Shown in pieces: positions 1 to 7,953 of a stretch of 31,593 nucleotides of DNA. The notes beneath the pieces were generated by a model, which saw only the letters and a list, made by a program, of their open reading frames with translations, was not told the DNA's origin and did not search any database. The translations under genes and the position numbers were made by a program. The DNA comes from an uncultured Anaerococcus sp. GTDB lineage: Bacteria; Bacillota_A; Clostridia; Tissierellales; Peptoniphilaceae. The stretch is from the NCBI GenBank assembly GCA_902488555.1, contig CABTWT010000004.1:1-31593 (forward strand). Reading direction: 5' to 3'. The first letter of the stretch is position 1. Each line of letters opens with the position of its first letter.

Positions 1-1587
1 TCCGTCTGGTGTCTTTGGATCATCTGGGTTTGTTGGTATTACGGTCTTGTCTGCGCTTGCTTTGAATGTGAATGTATTTCTTTTACCATTATAATATTTT
101 CTATTGTTTGTATCAACTTTATGATCTGTTGGTTCCCAAGTTACTTCATTCTTATATCCATCTTTATATGTGATATTTGTTGGGAAGTCTGTATCAGCTA
201 ATGTTGCATTTGGTTTAGCGTATGTTGTTTTGCCATTAGTATTTATATTAACTATGCCTTCTCCTGCTTTAAAGATAACTGTAATTTTATCTCTTGGTAG
301 GTCTTCTTTTTGTGGTGCGTCTGGATCTGTATTATTTGGATCTACTACAACTACATGTTCGCTTACGATTAACATTTGTTTGTCTACTTCTAATGAAGAG
401 CCATCGTCAAAGGTAAGTTTTAGTTTACCTGGGAATTTTCCAGCTTTACTTGAATCTCTTTTATTTGGTGTTGTTATGTCTGTTACTGTTGCTTCTTCTA
501 TTAGTTTCAATGCTGCATCTGAATTTTTAGCATCAGCTGGTTCTACTCCGTTTTTCCAATCAATAGAATCGTCTTTCCAAACTTTTATTGTTTTCGGATT
601 TAGTCCACCAAGTTCTCTAAGTTGATCTGCTTTTGATAAAGTTAAAACTATTTGTGATCCATCTTTTAATGAATTTGTTATGCTTAGCTTGAATTCTTTA
701 TCATCAAGTGTAATAAGACCGCTATCTTTTCCGTCAACTTTATATTTTATAGCATCTGTGAAATTGTTTAGCTCTTGTGTTGTTGCTCTTTTTCCATCAA
801 TTCCTTGTGCTATGTTATATTTTGTATATTGATCTGTAGGTAGTGGTATACTTAGGGCTTGTCCCCCAAGTTTTACTCCTTCAGCTGTTATATTAACACC
901 TGTAGTTGTTGGTAGCTTATCAGCCGCAAGTTTTTGTCCATTTGCATCTTTATAAATTACTTCTACAACTGGGCTTGCCAATTCTATAACTGTAAACTCA
1001 AGCTTAAGTTCTGCACCTGAAGGGATTGTTGATGCATTTGTATATGTTGCTCTAACTTCAAAATTGTCAATAGTTTTAACTGCAATGTTATATGAGTCAA
1101 CATCTAAATTTACTGGCACATCAAACTCAATTGTTTGTTCTCCAGCTTTAGTGAAGTCTATAGTTACTGATCTGCCATTTTTTTGTGGATAATATTCGTT
1201 ATCATCTACATCATATATAACAAGTTCGCCAGTAAATTTGCTATTGTTAAATAAAGACCAGTCAAAATTTTGTGCTCCATTGCCAAGTCCTTTTGTAGTA
1301 AGCTTTACTGTCATTTTTTCTGTTCTTGTTGTTTGAACTGGCACACGTCTAGGTCCATTATTTTGTACTGCAATTCTTGGTGCAATTTGTTGAGGTTTAT
1401 TTACCTCTTTTATTGCTCTTTTGTCAATCTTAAAGATTTTTTTGTTTCCTTCATTAGTATATGGTACTTCATTTCCAGCCTCAACTTTATCTTTCGGTAA
1501 ATTTTGACCTACCGCATAAATTGGACTTGCTATGGTTGAAAGTATCATAACCATTGCTAATAATAAGGAAATAGCTCTTTTTTTCAT
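1..1587 (-). CDS. Secreted surface protein with Rib-like repeats, partial (C-terminus outside window)
   Basis: The 529 visible codons are the N-terminal part; the frame is still open at base 1. The start is the ATG at 1585-1587, preceded by GAAAGGAG. Residues 1-25 form a signal peptide (MKKR, hydrophobic core, cleavage near SPIYA). A region of beta-rich, low-similarity sequence follows. About residues 355-450 resemble a Rib/alpha-like surface repeat: a KVWKDD-IDWKNGV segment, a KAGKFPGKLKLTFDDGS segment, then LIVSEHVVVV. The last visible part (ITVIFKAGEG, then WEPTDHKV) resembles the Ig-like repeats of large adhesins in anaerobic cocci. It lies about 70 bp downstream of another large secreted protein gene on the same strand, with no clear terminator between them, so the two may be co-transcribed. 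A cell-wall anchor (LPXTG or similar) would lie outside the window. The adhesin or surface role is inferred from architecture; no ligand can be named. Confidence 0.8.
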   Translation of the reverse strand, partial: MKKRAISLLLAMVMILSTIASPIYAVGQNLPKDKVEAGNEVPYTNEGNKKIFKIDKRAIKEVNKPQQIAPRIAVQNNGPRRVPVQTTRTEKMTVKLTTKGLGNGAQNFDWSLFNNSKFTGELVIYDVDDNEYYPQKNGRSVTIDFTKAGEQTIEFDVPVNLDVDSYNIAVKTIDNFEVRATYTNASTIPSGAELKLEFTVIELASPVVEVIYKDANGQKLAADKLPTTTGVNITAEGVKLGGQALSIPLPTDQYTKYNIAQGIDGKRATTQELNNFTDAIKYKVDGKDSGLITLDDKEFKLSITNSLKDGSQIVLTLSKADQLRELGGLNPKTIKVWKDDSIDWKNGVEPADAKNSDAALKLIEEATVTDITTPNKRDSSKAGKFPGKLKLTFDDGSSLEVDKQMLIVSEHVVVVDPNNTDPDAPQKEDLPRDKITVIFKAGEGIVNINTNGKTTYAKPNATLADTDFPTNITYKDGYKNEVTWEPTDHKVDTNNRKYYNGKRNTFTFKASADKTVIPTNPDDPKTPDG

Positions 1588-1607
1588 AACTTCTCCTTTC
1601 TAAGTTA

Positions 1608-1635
1608 TTGTAAGGGGAGGAAATCTCCCCTACAA
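1608..1635. other. Intercistronic hairpin without U-tract
   Basis: On the plus strand, TTGTA, one bulged A, GGGGAG, a five-base loop (GAAAT), then CTCCCC and TACAA: 11 base pairs with a single bulge. It lies between the two surface-protein genes, and neither strand has a run of T after the stem, so it is a poor intrinsic terminator. It could be an mRNA stability or processing element, or a leader structure for the downstream gene. Confidence 0.55.
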
Positions 1636-1656
1636 TATCTCCTACTTCTTATCTCT

Positions 1657-4600
1657 TTATCTAACTCTTAATCTAAATGGATTTGTAGTGTAATCTGCTT
1701 TTCCATCTTTGGCTTTTACAGTTCCTTTAAAGATTATTGTGTCTCTTTTTTCAAGTGTAAAAGCTGATCCATCTTGTTTTAAAAGATCTACCTTACTTTG
1801 TCCTTTTTGAACATTTGCTACATCTTTTAGTTTTGTTTCTTGTCCTCTTCTCTTAATAGTCATCTCTATAGTAGCATCAGCCATAGAAGAATTTATCATA
1901 AGATAATTGTCTCCCGCAACTGGAACTTCAACTTGGATTGTAAATACTCTTGTTAGATTTGCTTTTACATCAGTACCTGTACTGTTACCAAATCTGTCTT
2001 TTGTTGTGATCCAAATTTCTGTCTTGTCTTCTACTCTTACAAGTTCTTTAATTTTTTCAAAAGCTAAAGCCTTGTTTTCGAATTTAAGAATTTGATTTCC
2101 TTGAGTTCCCTTAGGACCTTTTGTGCCGTACTCGATTATTATTTCTCCTTCAGGAAGTTCATCTAAAGTTGCTTTTAAATCAATATATCTTCTGAATTTT
2201 TCTTCTTTTGTATTAGCAGTTACTTTAGGACCTTTTTTGTCAACTATGACATAGTGGTTTGTATCTGCTACAGGGTCTGAAGGTTTGTTAGGATTTGGTT
2301 TCATTGGAGTGTATGGTGTGTCAGTTTCATCGCCAACAGAGTATGCTGGTTTCTTTCCTGGCTCATCAGATACGATTCTAATTAAATCGTCATGTTCTAC
2401 TCCTGTGAGTGTAAGCTCTACTGGCTTTCCACCTTCGCCTGTTTTTGTTACATTATAAGGATCTCCACAATCAACCCATTTACTTTTAGTTTTATCCCAT
2501 TTTTGAGGTTGATATTTTGTTCCTGGTACTACTTGGTTTGTAGGTCCTGGTTGAGGTATATCAAATTTTATCTTTGTATTACCTTGGTCATCATTTGGAA
2601 CTTGATACATATTTGTTACAGGGTAAGCTGGAAGTAATTTTGTGATAACAACCTTAGCTTGTTTTCCGTCAATATTTGTTTTAGTTCCGGAACCGTCATC
2701 AATAGCTTTAGTGTAGTTTCCATAGATAGTTCTCTTTTGTTCATCATCAGGAAGTCCTTTTAAATCTAATGTTTTAATAACAAGATGATCTCCATCAACT
2801 ACGGCTTTTATTCCACTTGAATCCTCAAATGTTCCATCTGTTTTCTTTTTGAAGTCAAGCTTAAGTTTTCCATCATTCTTTTGAGGAATTTCCAATTTTA
2901 ATCCATCAACATTATTTTTGATGTCATCTGAGAATTTGATTTTTAATTCAGTGTCTGATTCTTTAACTGATTCAAATTCTGGAACAGGAATTGTTTCAGG
3001 AGTATTTGTAAGGATGATGTCATATCCTTTTACTTCTTTTATTGCTCCAACTTCTCTTACTAGAGATTGTCTTGAAGTTGCAGATGTATAAGCATCCAAA
3101 CTTCCGTTACTATTTTTGATTGTAAATGATTGTCTCTTTGCTAGAGGATCTCCATATCTGTCCCTGTCAGTATCAGTTTCGTGTAAATTCTTAGGAGCAT
3201 TTGTTGCTATATCAAGTAATGATCCGCTGATTTTTACATAAGTTGAAATTCCAAGATCTGCCCAATCATAAACTTCTTGAGAGCCTGGTTTTTTAGGTTG
3301 TTTGAAATTGTTATAAACATTTTCTTTTCCTTCTGGAATAACTACTGATATAAACGATTTTCTTAAACCTTCTCTATCATAACCTGGTTGTTGTGTCCAT
3401 TTTAGAGGTTTTGCAAAGTTTACATCATAATCTTTTATGCCATCTTTTATAGGATTGTATGTTGCTTGTTGCAATACTGTAGGTGTTGAATAGTCAGTTA
3501 CAGCTGTTCTGTAAAGAATACCTATCTTTAGATTCTTCTTTTTAGTAGCATCTGCAAGGTCTTTATACTTACCATATTTATGAGTAGCATCTTGAGTAGT
3601 ATCTATATCCTTATATTGTGGATGAACTGTAATATCGAAATAATCTCTATAGTTAGCATATAGATGGTAATCCTTACCTGACTTTAGAATTTCTTGTACA
3701 CTCTTATTTACAGAGTATGAGAAACCATTAGGAACATATGCCTTAGAGTCAGTTTGAAGAAGTAAGATTGTTTCTGTATTCTTAGGAAGAGAAACTTTAG
3801 GTTTTCCTGCTCCTCCTGTAGTCCAGCCATCTTTTATTTCTCCAATTCTAACATTGTTTTGTCCAGCTACAAATTTTGACAATTTACTTTCATCATACTT
3901 ATCTGCATCTGTAATATTTGAGAACTGATTCATTGTCCAGCCCACAAATGTTCTTCCATTCATTCTAAAGTTTTCAAGTCTTTTATCATAGTTGTCATAA
4001 TTTTCATCTGTTGCACTTACAGTTCTATTTGATTCGTATTTGTATGGAGCTAATGGTAACTGTTTAATAGTGTTAGTTTTTCTCAAGTTGTCTTTTGTTG
4101 ATGATGTCATGGCATCTATCTTTTGATTTGTTAATGTTTCATCAGCCAAACTATAAGGAATTCTAACTATAGTTTCTTTGTCAGCTTCAAAATTACCTTC
4201 AGCATCATAAGTGTTATTTGAGTGAAGAACTAATGATGGAGCTCCCCAAACTGCATAAACTTTTCTGTTCTTATCTACTGGAGAGTATTCGTTAAAGATA
4301 TAAGTTTGTTTATCTTCATCAACTTCTTTCCATTGATCTAATGTTGTAAGAACTTTTCCATCTTTTTCAAGTTTATAAAAATCATTAATATCTGCTAGAG
4401 GTTTTGTAGTCCAAGCGATAACTGATAAGCCATCTTTTCTTTGTTGTCCTTGTGCATCTACATGAAGTTCTTGATCAAACTCTGCATCTGGATAAAGTCT
4501 CTTTATGAAAGCTTCTGTTTCAGATTTCTTTATTGCTTCACTTACATTATTTATGTCATAAACATAACCATCGTGATTAATTAGATTTGCATATTTTTTA

Positions 4601-6681
4601 TTTTTATCTTTGTTATCTACTAATGAACGCCTTGATAAAGTTACGGTTTTATCAGTTTCGTCAACTCTGATGTTGTCTTCGCCTTGTTTAGCAATAAATC
4701 CATTTGGTACATATTTATCGTTTTTAACAGGTTCTACATCTTCTCCTACTACAGGAGCCAAAACTGAATATTGTTTGTTAAGTGGAACTATCCTTGTTAA
4801 AGATACATTTTTATCTGGATATGTTACAAACTCAACTTTTGCTTGAACTTGTTCGTAAATTGGTTCTGAATTTAATGAAGTATCTCTAAATGTGTTAAGA
4901 ACAAAAGCTTGGTCTTTTATTAATCCTAAACTCTTAACATTGGATTCTTTTTTAGTATTTTCTATATCAGCTCCATCTGTGTACTGTTTAGTGATCTTAA
5001 ATTTAAGTCCCTTATACTCTTTTCTATCATCTCCAAAACCGTAAGTTCTCTTGTCTTCTATATCAGCTGGTTTTAAAGTTTGTGCTGCATCTTTTCCGTC
5101 ACTTAAACCATATTCACTTGGATTTCCATTATTATCATATTTTGTTAATTCAATCCAGTTTGAGCCGAAGAATTTTTTCTTTTGATTTTTTTCATTATCA
5201 ACATGGATAGTAGATAAAACTCCGCCTTCGTCTCTAACTATACCTGTTACGAATTCATCATCTGTGAAGATTTCGTCAACTATAGGAACAGCTTGTTCTC
5301 TTATAGCTGAACCACCAATTCTTGAAACTGAGTGTTCCATATATAGTGGATTGTAGAAAATGTCTTCTTTGTTAGCATATTTAGGATTTCCAGTAACTTT
5401 ATCGTCCATAACTTTTGATAAAGTAAATTCTGTACCCGCTACAGGAGTAAAATCATCAATTTTTCCCAGAGCGTTACCATATCTTCCATTAGATTCTACA
5501 ATGTCCATCTTGATTTCGTTGGCATTGAAATCTTTTTTAGTCCAAACATTCTTTGTTGGTAGCCAAACTGATAATTCTGTACCTTCATCGATTGAGAATC
5601 CTGAAGGTTCAGCTTGGGATTTATTATCCATTGACCCTCTTCCGTATACTGGAATGAAATAATCCCAACCTCCTTTATTGTTCTTCTTCCAATAAAATCC
5701 TTCTTTTTTCCAGGACTTCCATGAGCCTTCTGGTCCTCCCATGTTAAACATAAAGTCATCAGCATCATTATTTGATAACAATTCAGTTTTAAAACTTATT
5801 GCAAGGTCAAATTGGAAACGAAGCATAAGCTTTTTATTGGCATCAAGATTTATATCTTTATCTGTTTTTACAGTAAACTTTCTAAATCCTGGTGCATTTG
5901 ATGTTATATAGCGAGTGTCAAAAACAAAGTTTTTAACAAACTTTTTCTCTGTTATAAGGTCTGAAGATATCTTTTCAGGGTCTATGTTGTATTCAAATAC
6001 AAGGAAGAAACCATCCTTAGTTGAATCAGATGAATAGATACTTGTTGTTTCATCCTCAGGCAAAATTTTTGTATTATAATGACTTGGATCAGTAGCATCA
6101 AGTTTTGCATTCTCTCTGTCTACAAATCTGTTACTTCCAATTTGTAAGAAGATGGATTTGTCAGGACGCGTTGAGATAGGTCTTCCGTGCTGATCAAGTG
6201 CAAATTTTCCTGTATTTGGATCTATCTTAACTCCATTTAAATCTTTGGCGAAAAGTTTTATTTCCTTACCATAAGCTTTTTCAGCCGCATTATAATGTCT
6301 AACAGTACCTATCACCGTATTTTGACCATTAATATCTAGATATTTTATAAAGTCAGGGTCTAAAGTTTGTCTTACAGCCACTGCTTCATCTTGTTTATTG
6401 TAATCGGCTAGGTTTCCATTCTTTGTAGGAACATAAACAAGTGTAACTTTTTTATTTATCTTATCAAGTAAAAGAGTTGAATAAGCTGTGTAAACCATAT
6501 CCATCTCTGCATCAGCTGCATTAAGAGCTGTTGACTCTATAAGATCTTTAGGATGGTCAACCTTATCTCCTACTACTGTTGTTTTTGTATAAGTGTTGTA
6601 TGAGAAGTTTGTATATTTACGCTGTTTTCTAGGTGTTGAGTCAGAGAACATCTTTGAGCCGTCACCGTTAAAGGTACGCAT
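1657..6681 (-). CDS. Large secreted surface protein, downstream piece after an in-frame stop (1674 codons)
   Basis: This open frame continues, in the same phase, the gene starting at 7314; only a TAA at 6697-6699 separates them. The first ATG (6681) has no ribosome binding site upstream and no signal peptide follows, so independent translation as a secreted protein is unlikely. The protein is rich in D, K, T and N and looks like a beta-sandwich surface protein. Around residues 730-930 there are two InlB/Flg_new-like segments ending in aromatic motifs (KVYAVWG and FVGWTMNQ). The C-terminal 500 residues look like several Ig-like or fibronectin-like domains. It ends in YTTNPFRLRVR with no LPXTG, SLH or membrane anchor, so it may be secreted or held by a partner, possibly the next gene downstream. 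Most likely it is the remainder of a nonsense-mutated gene or a readthrough product. No specific function is recognised. Confidence 0.75.
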   Translation of the reverse strand: MRTFNGDGSKMFSDSTPRKQRKYTNFSYNTYTKTTVVGDKVDHPKDLIESTALNAADAEMDMVYTAYSTLLLDKINKKVTLVYVPTKNGNLADYNKQDEAVAVRQTLDPDFIKYLDINGQNTVIGTVRHYNAAEKAYGKEIKLFAKDLNGVKIDPNTGKFALDQHGRPISTRPDKSIFLQIGSNRFVDRENAKLDATDPSHYNTKILPEDETTSIYSSDSTKDGFFLVFEYNIDPEKISSDLITEKKFVKNFVFDTRYITSNAPGFRKFTVKTDKDINLDANKKLMLRFQFDLAISFKTELLSNNDADDFMFNMGGPEGSWKSWKKEGFYWKKNNKGGWDYFIPVYGRGSMDNKSQAEPSGFSIDEGTELSVWLPTKNVWTKKDFNANEIKMDIVESNGRYGNALGKIDDFTPVAGTEFTLSKVMDDKVTGNPKYANKEDIFYNPLYMEHSVSRIGGSAIREQAVPIVDEIFTDDEFVTGIVRDEGGVLSTIHVDNEKNQKKKFFGSNWIELTKYDNNGNPSEYGLSDGKDAAQTLKPADIEDKRTYGFGDDRKEYKGLKFKITKQYTDGADIENTKKESNVKSLGLIKDQAFVLNTFRDTSLNSEPIYEQVQAKVEFVTYPDKNVSLTRIVPLNKQYSVLAPVVGEDVEPVKNDKYVPNGFIAKQGEDNIRVDETDKTVTLSRRSLVDNKDKNKKYANLINHDGYVYDINNVSEAIKKSETEAFIKRLYPDAEFDQELHVDAQGQQRKDGLSVIAWTTKPLADINDFYKLEKDGKVLTTLDQWKEVDEDKQTYIFNEYSPVDKNRKVYAVWGAPSLVLHSNNTYDAEGNFEADKETIVRIPYSLADETLTNQKIDAMTSSTKDNLRKTNTIKQLPLAPYKYESNRTVSATDENYDNYDKRLENFRMNGRTFVGWTMNQFSNITDADKYDESKLSKFVAGQNNVRIGEIKDGWTTGGAGKPKVSLPKNTETILLLQTDSKAYVPNGFSYSVNKSVQEILKSGKDYHLYANYRDYFDITVHPQYKDIDTTQDATHKYGKYKDLADATKKKNLKIGILYRTAVTDYSTPTVLQQATYNPIKDGIKDYDVNFAKPLKWTQQPGYDREGLRKSFISVVIPEGKENVYNNFKQPKKPGSQEVYDWADLGISTYVKISGSLLDIATNAPKNLHETDTDRDRYGDPLAKRQSFTIKNSNGSLDAYTSATSRQSLVREVGAIKEVKGYDIILTNTPETIPVPEFESVKESDTELKIKFSDDIKNNVDGLKLEIPQKNDGKLKLDFKKKTDGTFEDSSGIKAVVDGDHLVIKTLDLKGLPDDEQKRTIYGNYTKAIDDGSGTKTNIDGKQAKVVITKLLPAYPVTNMYQVPNDDQGNTKIKFDIPQPGPTNQVVPGTKYQPQKWDKTKSKWVDCGDPYNVTKTGEGGKPVELTLTGVEHDDLIRIVSDEPGKKPAYSVGDETDTPYTPMKPNPNKPSDPVADTNHYVIVDKKGPKVTANTKEEKFRRYIDLKATLDELPEGEIIIEYGTKGPKGTQGNQILKFENKALAFEKIKELVRVEDKTEIWITTKDRFGNSTGTDVKANLTRVFTIQVEVPVAGDNYLMINSSMADATIEMTIKRRGQETKLKDVANVQKGQSKVDLLKQDGSAFTLEKRDTIIFKGTVKAKDGKADYTTNPFRLRVR

Positions 6682-6696
6682 TTGGATAAGCCAAGT

Positions 6697-6699
6697 TTA
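6697..6699 (-). other. In-frame TAA interrupting one long surface-protein gene
   Basis: On the minus strand the codons read GCT GAC TAA ACT TGG CTT ATC CAA ATG CGT ACC. The distance from the start at 7314 to the ATG at 6681 is 633 bases, a multiple of three, so the two open frames are one frame of 1885 codons broken by one stop. A single base change could have made TAA from a sense codon. There is no shift of frame and no ribosome binding site for restart. Confidence 0.9.
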
Positions 6700-7314
6700 G
6701 TCAGCAAAATCTTTAGCCCAATTTACATCGCTTTTTAATACAAGGTTTACTTCGTAGTGTCTGTATGAAATCCCTGCATCTTTAAACTCTATAGACTTTG
6801 TCCAAGCTTGTTGATTAGGAATTATTGTATCTGTGAACTTTAGAAAATCAACCCTAGAACCTACGGAATAATCTACTTGTCTGTGCACTATATAAGATTT
6901 GTCCCAGTCTGCTGCTAAGTAGATTTTTTTTGGAAATCTTAGTACATGATACTTCCAAACCCCTGTTGTAGATGCTTGTTGCTGAGATATGTTAAATCTT
7001 AAAACAAGGTTACCATCTGAATTTAAATATTTTCCTTCGTAGTTAATACCTGTTGTACGTAAAGGGTCTGTTCCCCCTTGTCCGTTAATAACCTTAACTC
7101 CTTCTGGAAATTGCCAATATTCACTTCCATCGTCTGTCTTAGCATCTTTGTTTACCCAAGGAACTTTTGGCTTTCCTTCTGCATCAACACTTCTAGAAGA
7201 TGTGCCAGGAAGTTGTGGTTCTTCAGCAAAGATGTTGAGTGGCAATATTCCTATTAGCATTATTAGCGACAAAAATAATGCCATAAATCTTTTTGTTATT
7301 TGTTTGTCGTTCAT
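6697..7314 (-). CDS. N-terminal piece of large secreted surface protein (205 codons, truncated)
   Basis: It starts at ATG 7314 behind GAAAGGGG. Residues 1-30 are a signal peptide: basic KQITKR, hydrophobic LFLSLIMLIGILPL, cleavage near NIFAEE. The mature part (from about residue 31) contains WQFPEGVKVINGQGGTD and a beta-rich region, and ends abruptly at AKDFAD before TAA. The same frame then continues for about 1680 codons, so this is the head of one gene of about 1885 codons. If the stop is efficient, the cell secretes only a fragment of about 175 residues. A plausible promoter lies at 7410-7438, giving a leader of roughly 90 bases. An alternative reading is a short secreted protein in its own right, but the uninterrupted downstream frame makes that less likely. 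Confidence 0.75.
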   Translation of the reverse strand: MNDKQITKRFMALFLSLIMLIGILPLNIFAEEPQLPGTSSRSVDAEGKPKVPWVNKDAKTDDGSEYWQFPEGVKVINGQGGTDPLRTTGINYEGKYLNSDGNLVLRFNISQQQASTTGVWKYHVLRFPKKIYLAADWDKSYIVHRQVDYSVGSRVDFLKFTDTIIPNQQAWTKSIEFKDAGISYRHYEVNLVLKSDVNWAKDFAD

Positions 7315-7409
7315 TTCTTTACCCCTTTCTATAATTTTTTTAGTTGTTAGTTGTTATTTTTATAATCACCCCTTAATTAAAAACTAGTAGTAATTTGAAT
7401 ATTAAGTCA

Positions 7410-7438
7410 TTTATAAGTTAAACTTATCTTTAAGTAAA
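7410..7438 (-). promoter_or_regulatory. Candidate promoter of the surface-protein gene
   Basis: Minus strand: TTTACT (7433-7438), 17-base spacer, TATAAA (7410-7415), about 95 bases before the ATG at 7314. Spacing is ideal and the hexamers are moderate matches to the housekeeping sigma consensus. Confidence 0.4.
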
Positions 7439-7477
7439 TGACAAATTGTAAAAGCAAGTGTGCAGATAAATAAAAAA

Positions 7478-7578
7478 ACTTGCACCAAAAATAAAACGAG
7501 CAATCAAGGGTATGCATAAGCATATCCTTGTATGTAAGCAAAAGCTTGCATATGCTTTATTGTTTATCTTGTGCAAGT
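7478..7578. other. Candidate structured RNA or inverted-repeat element (three-way fold)
   Basis: Three nested or adjacent stems are visible. The outer stem is ACTTGCAC (7478-7485) with GTGCAAGT (7571-7578), 8 bp perfect. Inside are an 11-bp stem (7505-7515 with 7520-7530, loop ATAA) and a 9-bp stem (7531-7539 with 7544-7552, loop AAAA) that abut. Read as plus-strand RNA, the two non-Watson-Crick positions are G-U wobbles; read as minus-strand RNA they become A-C mismatches, which favours the plus strand. However, only the minus strand has a T-run (complement of 7472-7478) directly after the outer stem. No known RNA family is recognised. A small mobile repeat with 8-bp terminal inverted repeats is another reading. 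Confidence 0.45.
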
Positions 7579-7910
7579 AAATATACCGCTATAATACCCA
7601 CCCCCTGTTTTATTCTTGGATTTTAAGGGTTTTTGTTATTACTCTTACTTTATTACAAATCCAACATACGATTCGAGTACCATTACTAGTTAATTTAATA
7701 TTCATAGCCATTATAACACAATATGCATAATTTTGATATAGTTTTTATTCAATTTATAAGTTACTTTTTGATAATAATAACTTAATAAGAACACTTTAAA
7801 GTATTAAATAAAAATAAATTTGCTAACATTAACTTTATAGAGCCTTTTTTATGTGGGATTTTGGTCAGTTTCTCTTCTTTAGCTATATTTGTTGCATAGG
7901 CTTTTTAGGT

Positions 7911-7938
7911 ATAAAAATAGCGGTCATAAATGACCGCC
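7911..7938 (-). terminator. Terminator of the rpsL-rpsG-fusA-tuf operon
   Basis: Minus strand: GCGGTCA, loop TTTA, TGACCGC, followed by TATTTTTAT. It begins about 15 bases after the tuf stop codon. Confidence 0.9.
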
Positions 7939-7953
7939 AAAATTTTTTAATTA

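Larger units (their letters stand above)
7315..7953. other. 639-bp gap between the surface-protein gene and tuf
   Basis: I see no convincing gene here. It contains, in order: the ribosome binding site and leader of the surface-protein gene, its candidate promoter (7410-7438), a folded element (7478-7578), a C-rich patch (ACCCACCCCC near 7596-7605), about 250 bases of AT-rich DNA with no recognisable signal, and the tuf terminator (7911-7938). Confidence 0.6.

Noticed and set aside
170..625. A 151-codon plus-strand open frame over the partial surface gene
   Set aside because: The opposite strand has a coherent secreted protein with signal peptide and ribosome binding site; this frame has neither.
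5496..5768. A 90-codon minus-strand frame inside the large surface gene
   Set aside because: It overlaps the main frame in another phase and has a random-looking composition.
7640..7700. TTCGA-containing segment resembling a tRNA T-arm (ATTCGAGTACC near 7670)
   Set aside because: No acceptor, D or anticodon stems can be formed around it.
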